Origin: Devosia sp.
Lineage (GTDB): Bacteria; Pseudomonadota; Alphaproteobacteria; Rhizobiales; Devosiaceae
Assembly: GCF_024707125.1 (NCBI RefSeq)
Contig: NZ_JANQAH010000011.1
Span: 310,001-374,000 of the forward strand
Direction of reading: 5' to 3'
DNA: 64,000 nucleotides
Part shown: piece by piece, positions 8,444-17,822 of the stretch
How positions within the stretch are numbered: position 1 is the first letter of the stretch
How the letters are laid out: every line of letters starts with the position of its first letter
The notes under the pieces: model-generated
The model's database searches: none
What the model was told of the DNA's origin: nothing
What the model saw: only the letters and a program-made list of their open reading frames with translations
Program-made: the position numbers and the translations under genes

Positions 8444-9745
8444 TCATAGACGCCAGAGCTCAACACCTTCGGGCTTCCCGCTAGGATCGAGCTTGCTCTT
8501 TATGTCGAGGACTAGGCCCGATTTGTCAGCAAGGCTCGTGGTGATCAATCCCCATCCGCCTTCAACATACTCATTATGCGGCACTGCAAGGATTACTGCG
8601 TCCGCAGGGGCTAAATCGTCAATCGGCGTTAGTTCGTAGCCGTACTCGTGCCGCAAGTCACTGGAGCGCGCAAGTGGATCGCTGATCTGGACTGCTATGC
8701 CAAACTTCTCGAGCTCACGGACAATATCGACCACACGCGTGTTGCGAATGTCGGGGACGTTTTCCTTGAAGGTCACCCCCAAAACGGTCACGCGCTTAAC
8801 GACCCGCCCCGCGGCCATCGAGAGCTTTATGCACTCCTGCGCCACTCGAACGCCGGTTGAATCGTTGACCCGACGGCCAGCAAGGATCACTTGAGGGTGA
8901 TAACCCTCTCTCTCTGCACGGTAGGTAAGATAGTACGGGTCAACCCCTATGCAATGCCCTCCCACCAGGCCGGGCGAAAATCCAAGAAAATTCCATTTGG
9001 TCGCGGCAGCCTTCAATACCGACGCAGTGTCCACTCCGAGCAGGTGGAAAATCTCCGACAGCTCGTTCATGAACGCGATGTTGATGTCCCGCTGAGCGTT
9101 CTCGATGACTTTTGCGGCCTCCGCCACCTTAATCGATGGCGCGATGTGAATTCCGGCCTTCACGACAGCCCCGTATACGGCGGCGACGATTTGAGCGGTC
9201 GCTGCGTCTTGGCCCGACACCACTTTGCAGATCGTTTCAAACCGATGTTGTTTGTCCCCGGGATTAATTCGCTCAGGTGAATACCCAACGAAGAAGTCGA
9301 CTCCCGCCTTCAATCCTGAATGCTTTTCGAGCACCGGGATGCAGTCTTCTTCCGTCGCGCCGGGATACACCGTCGATTCGTACACAACGATATTGCCCTT
9401 TGAGAGCGCGGCTCCCACCGTCTTTGAGGCGCTGAGCAGAGCGGTCAGATCGGGGCGCCGCGCGCCATCGATTGGGGTAGGCACTGTCACAATAAAGAAG
9501 TCGGCATCGCTCAAGTCAGCGGCGTCATTCGAAATCTTGATATTGGCCGCGACGAGGTCGCCGGGCTCGATCTCCCTGGTCCAGTCATGCCCTTGGCGTA
9601 GCGAAGACACTCGTTCAGCATCTATGTCGAAACCCAGAACATCCGCCCCCCGTAAGCCAAACGCTACGGCTACAGGCAACCCGACATAACCCAGGCCAAC
9701 TACCGCCAACTTCCTCTGAGACAGTATGCTAATATCTGTCGTCAT
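8444..9745 (-). CDS. tviB: UDP-N-acetylhexosamine C6 dehydrogenase (TviB/WbpO type)
   Basis: A 433-residue nucleotide-sugar dehydrogenase that oxidises C6 of UDP-GlcNAc or UDP-GalNAc to the uronic acid with two NAD+. It has the N-terminal Rossmann motif AVVGLGYVGLPVAVAFG, the central signature IKVAEAAKVIENAQRDINIA and the catalytic cysteine in PGLVGGHCIGVDPYYLT. A C-terminal UDP-binding domain contains VTVLGVTFKENVPDIRNT. Length and motifs match TviB of Vi antigen and WbpO. The ATG at 9745 has a GAGG upstream. The gene is divergent from the UDP-glucuronate epimerase, giving two routes to uronic acids in one locus. The downstream asparagine-synthetase-type proteins could amidate such acids. 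Confidence 0.92.
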   Translation of the reverse strand: MTTDISILSQRKLAVVGLGYVGLPVAVAFGLRGADVLGFDIDAERVSSLRQGHDWTREIEPGDLVAANIKISNDAADLSDADFFIVTVPTPIDGARRPDLTALLSASKTVGAALSKGNIVVYESTVYPGATEEDCIPVLEKHSGLKAGVDFFVGYSPERINPGDKQHRFETICKVVSGQDAATAQIVAAVYGAVVKAGIHIAPSIKVAEAAKVIENAQRDINIAFMNELSEIFHLLGVDTASVLKAAATKWNFLGFSPGLVGGHCIGVDPYYLTYRAEREGYHPQVILAGRRVNDSTGVRVAQECIKLSMAAGRVVKRVTVLGVTFKENVPDIRNTRVVDIVRELEKFGIAVQISDPLARSSDLRHEYGYELTPIDDLAPADAVILAVPHNEYVEGGWGLITTSLADKSGLVLDIKSKLDPSGKPEGVELWRL

Positions 9746-9932
9746 TTTTCACCTCTGGCAATGGCCCCGATCGGCGACGCTATTAGAAGATTAGTCATTT
9801 ATGCGCAACCGAGATCGCCCCGCATCAAGCCATTGGCTCGGTATACTCGACATTCCGCATGCGTGACCATGTGATTGCCGGTGGCGTGGAGTTCGGCTAC
9901 ACGAGCACTCTGCGGTGAAAGGAACACGTCTC
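9746..9932. promoter_or_regulatory. Divergent promoter region between tviB-type and epimerase genes
   Basis: This 187-bp spacer has to drive transcription both ways. AAAGGA at 9918-9923 precedes the ATG at 9933 and supports that start over the GTG at 9915. No unambiguous -35/-10 pair or operator was identified. Confidence 0.4.
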
Positions 9933-10958
9933 ATGCCGGATGTGCAAAAGCGCTCTGTACTCATTACCGGTGGCGCTGGTTTTATTGGATATAACCTAGC
10001 TAAGCGGATGCTCGCGGACGGCTGGCGCGTTACCAGCGTCGATGGGATGACGAGCTACTATGACCCAGCCCTGAAGCGGCGTCGCCATGACATGCTCGGT
10101 CAGTCCAATTCTTTCAAAGCACATGAGATCATGCTGGAGGATTATGACGCTCTGGCAGTTGCGTTTGCCGACGCCGCGCCAGATATCGTCGTCCACTTGG
10201 CGGCACAAGCCGGGGTTCGCTATAGTTTGGAGAATCCAAGGGCCTACATCGACGCCAATTTGATCGGCACCTTTAATGTCATGGAGTGCGTCCGCGAACA
10301 TCGGCCGGCGCACTTTCTGCTTGCATCTACCAGCTCAGTTTATGGCGCAAACGTAGATATGCCCTTCGGGGAGGTTGACAGAACCGACCATCCCATCACG
10401 CTCTATGCCGCGACAAAAAAGGCCACCGAGAGCATGGCCCATTCCTATGCTCATCTCTGGGCGCTACCGACAACAGCGTTTCGATTCTTCACCGTCTATG
10501 GCCCATGGGGCCGTCCCGACATGGCGCTGTTTAAGTTTGTCCGCGCAATGCTGGCCGGCGAGGCAATCGATGTTTATGGCGAGGGCGACATGCGTCGCGA
10601 CTTCACCTACATCGACGATCTGGTCGAAGGCATCGTCCGCCTGATAGAAGTCCCTCCTGTCACCGGCCAACCGGTGACCTCGACGCAAGACTCTCTCTCG
10701 CCTGCGGCGCCCCACCGCGTAGTGAATATTGGCGGCGGCCATCCAGTTGGATTGCTCGACTTCATTTCAACGATTGAAGCCGAACTCGGAATAGCGGCAA
10801 TCAAGAATATTATGCCGATGCAGCCTGGCGATGTTCGAGAAACATACGCCAGGGCCAACCTACTCGAGGCCCTAACGGGTTATCGGCCGGCAACCTCAGT
10901 CGAAACCGGCGTGAAAGCCTTCGTGAAGTGGTACTTGGAATACCACAAGGCACCGTAG
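9933..10958 (+). CDS. NAD-dependent epimerase, UDP-glucuronate 4-epimerase type
   Basis: A 341-residue extended short-chain dehydrogenase that interconverts UDP-glucuronate and UDP-galacturonate (LpsL/CapI/GAE family). Seen are the NAD motif [16 protein letters not shown], the conserved [11 protein letters not shown], the catalytic STSSVYG and YAATKKATE (YxxxK), the substrate loop [18 protein letters not shown] and [14 protein letters not shown]. These are diagnostic of UDP-GlcA 4-epimerases. The ATG at 9933 has an AAAGGA Shine-Dalgarno. Its TAG stop overlaps the GTG start of the next glycosyltransferase (TAGTG), so the two are probably translationally coupled. Confidence 0.92.
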   Translation: MPDVQKRSVLITGGAGFIGYNLAKRMLADGWRVTSVDGMTSYYDPALKRRRHDMLGQSNSFKAHEIMLEDYDALAVAFADAAPDIVVHLAAQAGVRYSLENPRAYIDANLIGTFNVMECVREHRPAHFLLASTSSVYGANVDMPFGEVDRTDHPITLYAATKKATESMAHSYAHLWALPTTAFRFFTVYGPWGRPDMALFKFVRAMLAGEAIDVYGEGDMRRDFTYIDDLVEGIVRLIEVPPVTGQPVTSTQDSLSPAAPHRVVNIGGGHPVGLLDFISTIEAELGIAAIKNIMPMQPGDVRETYARANLLEALTGYRPATSVETGVKAFVKWYLEYHKAP

Positions 10959-12079
10959 TGGCACGAATAGCTATTGTAGCAGGGTTGGCCAGTTCGCTGG
11001 TCAATTTTCGTGCGCCATTAATTGATGCTTTGTTGGCTCTGGGGCATGAGGTGATAGCCATTGCGCCGCCGGCCGACGATGCTACCAGTGCTTGGCTATT
11101 TGAACGCAACATAGCGTTCATTTCTGTGGACTTGGCCCGCTCATCGCTGTCCCCGTTGCAGGACCTACGCACTTTCGCGCAGATCCGGTCAGCGCTCGCC
11201 AAATCGAAGCCTGACGCCGTCATCGCGTACACCATAAAGCCGGTAATCTATGGCACGCTGGCGGCCAAGCTAGTTGGTGTTAAGCGGCGGTTCGCAATGA
11301 TTACGGGTCTCGGCTATGCGTTCACCCAGGGCGAGACGTCGATAAAACGTCGCTTGGTAAACCTGGTTGCGGCCAACCTCTACCGAGTAGCTCTTAGACA
11401 GGTTGAAATCACACTGTTTCAAAACCCTGACGATCTTCTGGCCTTTCATCAAAACGGCATCCTCAGCGTCAAATCCCCCACAGCCATCGTCAATGGGTCT
11501 GGGGTGGACACGGAATACTTTTCGCCTGTCCCTTTACCAAATGCGGCTCGATTTCTGATGATTGCGCGTCTTGTAGCCGACAAAGGAGTGGCCGAGTATG
11601 TCGCTGCTGCCAGACTGCTACGGCAGACGCATCCGAATGCGACCTGTCACCTAGTGGGCCCACGGGACCCCAACCCAGCCGTGCTCGATTGGAATCTGAT
11701 TGAGTCAGCCATCGGCGAGGGCGTTCTAAACTACCATGGAGAACTTTCCGACGTCCGACCTGCAATTGCGGAATGCAGTGCGTACGTGCTGCCGTCTTAT
11801 CGCGAAGGCACACCTCGTTCTGTCCTAGAAGCTATGGCAATGGCACGTCCGATCATCACTACAGATGCTCCTGGCTGCAGAGAAACTGTTGAGCCTGGCA
11901 TCAACGGCGTTCTAGTGCCGGTCAAAAATGCGCGAGCGTTAGCAGACGCAATGGGCAAGTTTGCTAGCGATGCCTCTTTGCGCGAAACGATGGGGAAGGC
12001 CAGTCGTGCCATTGCGGTATCGAAGTATCGCGCGCAAGACGTCGCAAATTCAATCATCGCGGCGTGCAATCTAAACTAA
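10958..12079 (+). CDS. GT4-family glycosyltransferase, PglA-like
   Basis: A 373-residue GT-B glycosyltransferase. The N-terminal domain (ARIAIVAGLASSLVNFRAPL, SRSSLSPLQDL-like region, YTIKPVIYGTLAAKLVGV) resembles PglA, which adds GalNAc to undecaprenyl-diphosphate-bacillosamine. The C-terminal GT4 half has MIARLVADKGVAEYV, CSAYVLPSYREGTPRSVLEAMA (the EX7E region) and PIITTDAPGCRETV. The GTG at 10958 overlaps the preceding stop; an upstream in-frame start at 10928 would lie inside the epimerase. Given the PglC-type initiating transferase at 17196, this is the best candidate for the second sugar of the repeat unit, acting on the cytoplasmic membrane face. The donor is inferred, not shown. Confidence 0.88.
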   Translation: MARIAIVAGLASSLVNFRAPLIDALLALGHEVIAIAPPADDATSAWLFERNIAFISVDLARSSLSPLQDLRTFAQIRSALAKSKPDAVIAYTIKPVIYGTLAAKLVGVKRRFAMITGLGYAFTQGETSIKRRLVNLVAANLYRVALRQVEITLFQNPDDLLAFHQNGILSVKSPTAIVNGSGVDTEYFSPVPLPNAARFLMIARLVADKGVAEYVAAARLLRQTHPNATCHLVGPRDPNPAVLDWNLIESAIGEGVLNYHGELSDVRPAIAECSAYVLPSYREGTPRSVLEAMAMARPIITTDAPGCRETVEPGINGVLVPVKNARALADAMGKFASDASLRETMGKASRAIAVSKYRAQDVANSIIAACNLN

Positions 12080-12124
12080 GCGCGCGGTAAGCGGGCACCT
12101 TAAGCTCTACCGAAAGAACGTTCC

Positions 12125-14083
12125 ATGTGTGGTATCGCTGGCATTCTAACAGGCTCGGACGTGCAAGCCCCTCAGGACGCACTTGAGGCTATTACCGGCC
12201 GCATTCGGCACCGTGGCCCCGACGCCAGCGGGCTGCACCGCGAAGTGGATGCACCTCTTCAATTCGGTCATACGCGCCTCGCCATTGTAGATTTGACCCC
12301 CAGCGGTGCCCAACCGATGCTGTCCCATTCCGGTCGCTACGTTATCGTAATGAATGGCGAGATTTACAACTATCGCGAACTGCGCAGCAAACTTGATAGC
12401 GAGGGCGTGGCGGCATGGCGTGGATCGTCCGACACAGAGGTTCTCCTTGCGGCCTTCGAAAACTGGGGGGTTGAAGCCGCACTGAGCCGGGCTGAAGGCA
12501 TGTTTGCGCTGGGGCTTTGGGACCGCCAAGAACGCACGCTCACGCTCGCCCGCGACCGGTTTGGCGAAAAGCCTCTCTATGTGGGAGAGACCAAAGAAGG
12601 CATCGTGTTCGCTTCGCAGTTGAGTGCGATTCTTGCCTATCCGGGGTTCTCCGGACGCGAGGACGAAGACGCTATCGAAATGTTTCTCGCCCTCAGTTAT
12701 ATTCCCGAACCTCGCACGCCTTTCCAAAACGTCTGGAAGTTGCCACCGGGGACCTACGCTCGCCTATCCCCTGGCCAGAGAAAGGTCGAACCCGTTGCGT
12801 ATTGGGATGCCGGCGAAGCAGCTTCGCAGGCCCGTCAAAATGTCGTCGACCAAGCCCTTAGCACGGCAGACATTGTCCAGCAGATCGAGAAACGGCTGTC
12901 TGATGTCATCGGCAATCAAATGGTTGCCGACGTTCCATTGGGAGCCTTCCTGTCGGGAGGCATCGACTCTTCGCTAGTCGTAGCGCTGATGCAGGCACAG
13001 TCGTCAAAGGCCATCAAGACCTTCACTATCGGCTTCAAGGACGAAGCCTATGACGAGGCTCCTTACGCGCGAGCCATAGCCCAACACCTCGGAACCGACC
13101 ACACTGAAGTCATACTTGATTGGGCTGAAGCGCTGACGCTCGTAGAACGGTTGCCCGAAATCTACGACGAGCCGTTTGCTGACTCTTCGCAACTGCCAAC
13201 CCACTTAGTGTCAGCAATTGCCCGTCGCTCGGTTACGGTGTGCTTGTCTGGGGATGGCGGCGACGAAGTCTTTGCCGGCTATAACCGACACTTCATGGCC
13301 ACGCAGTACAGCCGTGCGCGTGCCATGATTCCTACCCCCCTTCGTAGGCCGACGGCCCATGTTCTAAGGGCAGCCGCTCAGCCGCGCTTCGCTGGACTGC
13401 TCACCAAGCTTGGCAATATCGTCGGGGCGAAGGGCGTGAAGCTGGCAAGCGAAAAGCTGAACAAAATTGGCTCGGCCCTTCTCAGCGATAGCGACTTGGA
13501 TTTGTATCTTGGGCTGGTACGCCGCGATGAGGGGCTGGTTGCCTCTGAGGCACTGCGCAGCCATTTTCTTCAGGAAATTGAAGGCATCCAAGGCAGCGTA
13601 GATGGCCTTCCGGATACCATGATGATCATGGATACCCTGACGTATCTGCCCGGCGACATTTTGGCGAAAGTGGATCGTGCTGCGATGGCAGTCGCGCTTG
13701 AGACTCGCGTGCCCTACCTAGACCATCAGTTGTTTGCTTTGGCGTGGAGCCTTCCCATAACCGACAAGATCAAAGGAAACCGCACCAAGGCCATTCTACG
13801 CGATATTTTGTCGAAGCATGTGCCCGTCGAAATGTTTGAACGACCAAAGGCCGGCTTTGGCGTTCCGATCGAAAGTTGGCTGCGTGGTGAATTGCGGGAC
13901 TGGGCCGAGGCAAACCTATCGTTGTTCCAAGACGCCAATCCCAAATATTCTGGGATCGTCCAGGCCGCACGTGATAAGTTTTATTCTGGAGAGGGACATC
14001 TCCATCACTTTTTGTGGAATGTTTTGATGCTTCAGGCCTGGCAGGCGCGATATAGGAACGCGTCCGCTCCCGGGAAATGCTAA
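12125..14083 (+). CDS. asnB: Glutamine-dependent asparagine synthetase-type amidotransferase (copy 1)
   Basis: A 652-residue class II amidotransferase. The N-terminal glutaminase begins MCGIAGIL, with the nucleophile Cys at position 2 after Met removal, then RGPDASG, MNGEIYNYRELR and ALGLWD. The synthetase half contains the ATP-pyrophosphatase loop FLSGGIDSSLVVALM and VCLSGDGGDEVFAGY, then DILAKVDRAAMAVALETRVPYLD. Within polysaccharide loci such homologues (WbpS-like) are thought to amidate uronic acid carboxyls instead of making asparagine. The nearby tviB-type and UDP-GalA genes supply such acids. Its stop overlaps the ATG of the flippase by 7 bp. It is intact, unlike the second copy at 17823-19694. 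Confidence 0.9.
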   Translation: MCGIAGILTGSDVQAPQDALEAITGRIRHRGPDASGLHREVDAPLQFGHTRLAIVDLTPSGAQPMLSHSGRYVIVMNGEIYNYRELRSKLDSEGVAAWRGSSDTEVLLAAFENWGVEAALSRAEGMFALGLWDRQERTLTLARDRFGEKPLYVGETKEGIVFASQLSAILAYPGFSGREDEDAIEMFLALSYIPEPRTPFQNVWKLPPGTYARLSPGQRKVEPVAYWDAGEAASQARQNVVDQALSTADIVQQIEKRLSDVIGNQMVADVPLGAFLSGGIDSSLVVALMQAQSSKAIKTFTIGFKDEAYDEAPYARAIAQHLGTDHTEVILDWAEALTLVERLPEIYDEPFADSSQLPTHLVSAIARRSVTVCLSGDGGDEVFAGYNRHFMATQYSRARAMIPTPLRRPTAHVLRAAAQPRFAGLLTKLGNIVGAKGVKLASEKLNKIGSALLSDSDLDLYLGLVRRDEGLVASEALRSHFLQEIEGIQGSVDGLPDTMMIMDTLTYLPGDILAKVDRAAMAVALETRVPYLDHQLFALAWSLPITDKIKGNRTKAILRDILSKHVPVEMFERPKAGFGVPIESWLRGELRDWAEANLSLFQDANPKYSGIVQAARDKFYSGEGHLHHFLWNVLMLQAWQARYRNASAPGKC

Positions 14084-15509
14084 GATTTGTAGGCCTTTAC
14101 GGCATCAATGCGGTTTCGTTTTTAACCAATGTTGGTGCCATCCTCATCTATTCCGCGCTCGCTGGACCCGCTGGGTATGGCACATACGGCATCTATGTCG
14201 CCTTCATGTCGGTATTTCTCATCGTAGAAATGTCCTTACTGAAGACAAGCCTTGCCGTGGCAGAACGAGGCCGGCGAGATCTTGACGAGACAGACGCGCG
14301 CGCTACGGCGAGCCGCTTTCTCAGATTTGTTCTTATTCCAATACTAGTCGGCTCTCTTGGCCTAGTCGCAGCAGGCGACCTAATCTTCCCCCCGACGCAG
14401 TCATCAAGATGGGCGGCTCACAGATTGCTCTGATCGTGGTCGCGGAGCACCTACTATCCTATCCTGCAAACAGGCTGAGTTTTTACCTAGCACGCAGCGG
14501 CCGCTTCAATGCCGTCTATGGTCTGCGCCTGTTTGGCACTTTCCTGCGCCATGGCTTCGCCTGGATTGCCTTGCTATTGACCGGATCAATAGAAATGGCG
14601 ATCTCGGCAATTGTGCTAAGGGGGCTTGTGTTCGGTGCCCTATCTCTCTTTTGGCTTTATCGCGATTTCTCTCGGACAGAGAGCAAGGGCAAGCGTCTCC
14701 CTTGGACTGCCTTCACTACGTTCGCCGCATTCACGTCGACCGCCTTTGCACTACTGGCTATCCAAGAAATTCCCTCTATCTTTATCGCCCGCACTTTCAG
14801 CCGCGAGGTGCTCGGCAGCTACCGCTACCTCTACGACCTCACCGCGGCCATATGGTTCGTTGCAACCATATATCCGACGGTTCTGTTTTCGTACCTTCTG
14901 CCTAAATATGGCATCTCTGACCCCTCGGCCACCCGCCATCGGATAGCGCCGCTGAGCGATGCCTTATTGGTGTTCCATCTAACCTACTATCTCGCGGTGT
15001 CCACTCTGCTCTCTGCGATGACCCGCTTTGAACTCGATCTATTTTCGACACAGATGCCGTTTGCCTTTGGGTTGACGGCCGCCGTTAGCCTCCTCGGCTA
15101 CAGCCGGTTTCAGATCGAAGCGGTACAAGCATTAGGCAAAGGCCGAGCGGCACTTATCTGCGTCACCGTAAGCGCTGCACTTGTCGCCGCGTTCTTCTGG
15201 CTTGTTCCGGGTATGCCCGATAAACAAGTCATAGGGATTGGCTGGCTTTTAGGTCAATTGGTGCTCGCGGTGCTGCTGAGGCTTGTCCTCTCTATGTCAA
15301 CAGGAGATATTCCTGCCGCAATCCGAGACATCGCGGTAATGGGGGTCGGCTTTTCCAGTATGAGCATCGCAGGGAACATACTGACGGCCGACGCCCTCGT
15401 ATGGCTCGGCATCCTGCTGGCATTGGCCTCTGCCCTCACCGGCATAATACTCTTTGTGCGCCTCTTTAAGCTCATCCGGGAAGGCGACCCTGCGCGTCAA
15501 CCAAGTTAG
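14077..15509 (+). pseudogene. Wzx-like polysaccharide flippase, frameshifted
   Basis: Two overlapping frames together give a polytopic protein of about 475 residues with alternating hydrophobic segments, in the position and of the size of an MVF/MATE-type O-unit flippase (Wzx), which moves undecaprenyl-linked repeat units across the inner membrane. The first frame (ATG 14077) covers about 105 native residues up to LVAAGDLIFPP and then runs into nonsense, stopping at 14433. The second frame continues natively as DAVIKMGGSQIALIVVAEH to 15509. One C is missing from the C6 run at 14388-14393. The reading frames are clean on both sides, so a consensus error is likely. The start overlaps the asnB stop, implying coupling. 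Confidence 0.75.
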
Positions 15510-15545
15510 CTGCGCGGACAGCCATAGCAAAAATGGATCGGCAAT

Positions 15546-15899
15546 ATGCGAATTGTTCACATCGCCATGTGCTGCGCGTTTGCCGCAATGCTCGCAGGCG
15601 GTCAGATCATGTTTAAGTTTGCCTCTGCCGATGTCCAAGTACAGATCAAGAGATCATTGTGGGCTGCGCTCCTCTCGCCTTGGCTCCTGGCCGCACTGTT
15701 TCTCTATTTGGTGACAGCTGGACTATGGATCTGGATACTTACGAAAGTCCCTCTAAGCCGGGCGTATCCCTTCTCTATGTTGGGCGCGGCGCTAGTCCCA
15801 GTGCTCGCGCACTACATATTCGGGGAAACCCTGCCTCCCACATTCCTGATTGGAATAGCGCTGGTCTTGGCTGGTCTAGTGTTCGTGCAAATGCCCTGA
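15546..15899 (+). CDS. Small EamA/SMR-type membrane protein (ArnE/ArnF-like), copy 1
   Basis: A 117-residue protein with four predicted membrane helices: residues about 4-24, about 40-64, about 70-90 and about 96-115. It carries the pattern LTKVPLSRAYPFSMLGAALVPVLAHYIFGE, typical of the half-size EamA/SMR transporters that include ArnE and ArnF. Those pair up to flip undecaprenyl-phosphate-aminoarabinose. A paralogue lies at 30279-30635. Together they may form a heterodimeric flippase for a lipid-phosphate sugar used in decoration. A true multidrug SMR function is less likely in this setting. Confidence 0.85.
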   Translation: MRIVHIAMCCAFAAMLAGGQIMFKFASADVQVQIKRSLWAALLSPWLLAALFLYLVTAGLWIWILTKVPLSRAYPFSMLGAALVPVLAHYIFGETLPPTFLIGIALVLAGLVFVQMP

Positions 15900-15904
15900 A
15901 CGAC

Positions 15905-17081
15905 TCAAACTGAAGCTAGTGTCATCACCTGCTCTATTGCCGATGAAGTTCTGGCTATTTCCTCGCCGGTCAACGTCGGATGCACGAGAAATGCAAGACT
16001 TGTCTCACCCAATTCACGAGCCACCGGCAGTCGCTCTGCTGGCCGCCATCCAGTATTGTCGAAAGCCTTCTCAAGATAGACTTCGGAGGCAGACCCTTGG
16101 AAACAAGGAACGCCCTTAGCCGAAATCTCGGCAACGATTCGATCCCGTGTCCACCCCTCAGCGAGACGGCTTGGCTCAACAAAGGCATAGAAGCGGTAGT
16201 TAGCGTGCCGAAACTCGGCCGACACCTGCGGAACCCGTAGTGCCGGAAACCGGCGGCAGGTCGTTGCCAACATGAGAGAATTGCGCATTCTCGCCTCACT
16301 CCACATTGGCATTTTCTGTAGCTGCAGCAGACCAATTGCTGCCTGCATTTCGAGCATGCGCCAGTTGGTGCCAAATGTGTCATGCAGCCAACGATATCCA
16401 GGTGGATGAGAACGTTCGTAGACCGCCTCCCCAACTTTTTCCGTGGTCTTTGTACGACCACATAGCCGACCACAAGTCACGGTCGTTGGTCGTTACCATC
16501 CCACCCTCACCGCCGGTGGTCATGATCTTGTCTTGGCAGAAGGACCATGCGCCAATGTCGCCAATCGAACCAACGCTCTTGCCCTTGTAGAGCGCGCCGT
16601 GTGCTTGCGCGCAGTCTTCGATGACCTTCACGCCGTGCGCGCGCGCGAGTGCCATGATCGGATCCATGTCGCAGGGCATCCCTGCGAGATGGACACAGAT
16701 TATTGCCTTCGTTTTCGATGTCAGGACTCTGGCGATAGTTTCAGCAGATATGTTCTGGCTGTCGCGGTCAACATCGGCAAACACCGGCACTGCGCCTTGA
16801 TTGACTACTGTGGATGCAGACGCGAGGAAGGTCCGAGGAGCTACGACAACCTCATCCCCTTTGCCAATGCCAAGGGCGATGAGCGCGATATCGAGAGCGA
16901 CGGTTCCGTTCATCAACGATACCGCAAAACCACTCCCGGCCCACTCGGCAAACTTGGCCTCAAACTGCCGGCAGACGTCGCCGGTCCAGTAGTTGACCTT
17001 ATTGGACGCCAGTACGGCACCCACGGCGGCGATCTCCTCGGCATCATACGATGGCCACGGCGCGAAAGGAGTATTCAGCAT
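15905..17081 (-). pseudogene. DegT/DnrJ/EryC1/StrS aminotransferase (PglE-like), frameshifted
   Basis: A PLP-dependent sugar aminotransferase of about 390 residues when joined. The N-terminal piece from ATG 17081 has VNYWTGDVCRQFEAKFA, GKGDEVVVAPRTFLASAS, IIEDCAQAHGA-type VIEDCAQAHGALYKGK and the PLP lysine in SFCQDKIMTTGGEGG. The frame changes after KDHGKSW at the C4 run 16429-16432 (one base too many). The other frame continues EAVYERSHPPGYRWLHDTFGTNWRM to the stop at 15905. Family members aminate UDP-4-keto-6-deoxy-GlcNAc (PglE/WecE group). With the CapD-type dehydratase at 21923 and the PglD-type acetyltransferase at 27667 it would complete a bacillosamine-type pathway. It converges with the small SMR-like gene, 5 bp apart. 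Confidence 0.82.
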
Positions 17082-17195
17082 TATTGCCTCTAATCTGCAG
17101 ATCCGCTGCGATCGCGGTCTTTGCGACAGTAAAGGGAGGAAACGAAACTATCGGCACTGGCGCCGTCCAACGACTAAGAACAAACGGCCCAATCA

Positions 17196-17783
17196 CTAGC
17201 CCTTGAATTTTTCAGCTGTCGCTGACCCTTCCATCGTAATCCCGTCGCGTCGTAGAACCTTAACGACAGTCATCGCGATGATTTTACAATCAAGCCAGAA
17301 CGAACGGTTATCGACATACCATACGTCGAGAGCAAACTTCTCGTCCCATGATAGTGCATTGCGCCCCTTGACTTGGGCCCATCCCGTCAGCCCCGGACGA
17401 ACTTCGTGCCTTCGCGCCTGCTCCGGCGAATACAGGGGCAGGTACTCCATAAGCAGTGGTCGCGGGCCAACAAGGCTCATATGCCCAAGAATAACATTCC
17501 AAAGCCCTGGCAATTCGTCCAAGCTAGTTGAGCGCATAAGCTTGCCAAATTTGGTTAGACGTAAGGAATCATGTGCCAATTCACCATGCTCGTCACGCTG
17601 GTCGGTCATAGAGCGGAACTTCAGCATTGTGAACGGTTTGCCGTGCAACCCTGGTCGCGTCTGCCTAAACAACACGGGGCGCCCCAGGCGTGTCCCCACC
17701 AGAACTGCTGTGATTAGCATTACTGGGGAAAGCACCACCACGGCGCTACTGGCCAAAATAATGTCGAGTGCGCGCTTGATCAT
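17196..17783 (-). CDS. PglC-type phosphoglycosyl transferase (initiating sugar transferase)
   Basis: A 195-residue monotopic bacterial sugar transferase of the minimal PglC size. It begins with a single re-entrant hydrophobic segment (ALDIILASSAVVVLSPVMLITAVLV). The core follows: GRPVLFRQTRPGLHGKPFTMLKFRSM, SLDELPGLWNVILGHMSLVGPRPLL (the conserved SLDELPxLxNVLxGxMSxVGPRP block with the catalytic Asp-Glu) and RPGLTGWAQVKGRNALSWDEKF. Family members move a phospho-sugar from UDP-sugar to undecaprenyl phosphate on the cytoplasmic side. With PglE-, PglD- and PglF-like genes in the locus, UDP-diacetylbacillosamine or a close isomer is the likely donor. It follows the second asparagine-synthetase gene by 39 bp on the same strand. 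Confidence 0.93.
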   Translation of the reverse strand: MIKRALDIILASSAVVVLSPVMLITAVLVGTRLGRPVLFRQTRPGLHGKPFTMLKFRSMTDQRDEHGELAHDSLRLTKFGKLMRSTSLDELPGLWNVILGHMSLVGPRPLLMEYLPLYSPEQARRHEVRPGLTGWAQVKGRNALSWDEKFALDVWYVDNRSFWLDCKIIAMTVVKVLRRDGITMEGSATAEKFKG

Positions 17784-17822
17784 GCTCGTCCATCGCGCGT
17801 TGCTGGCGTGAATGTCAAGGCA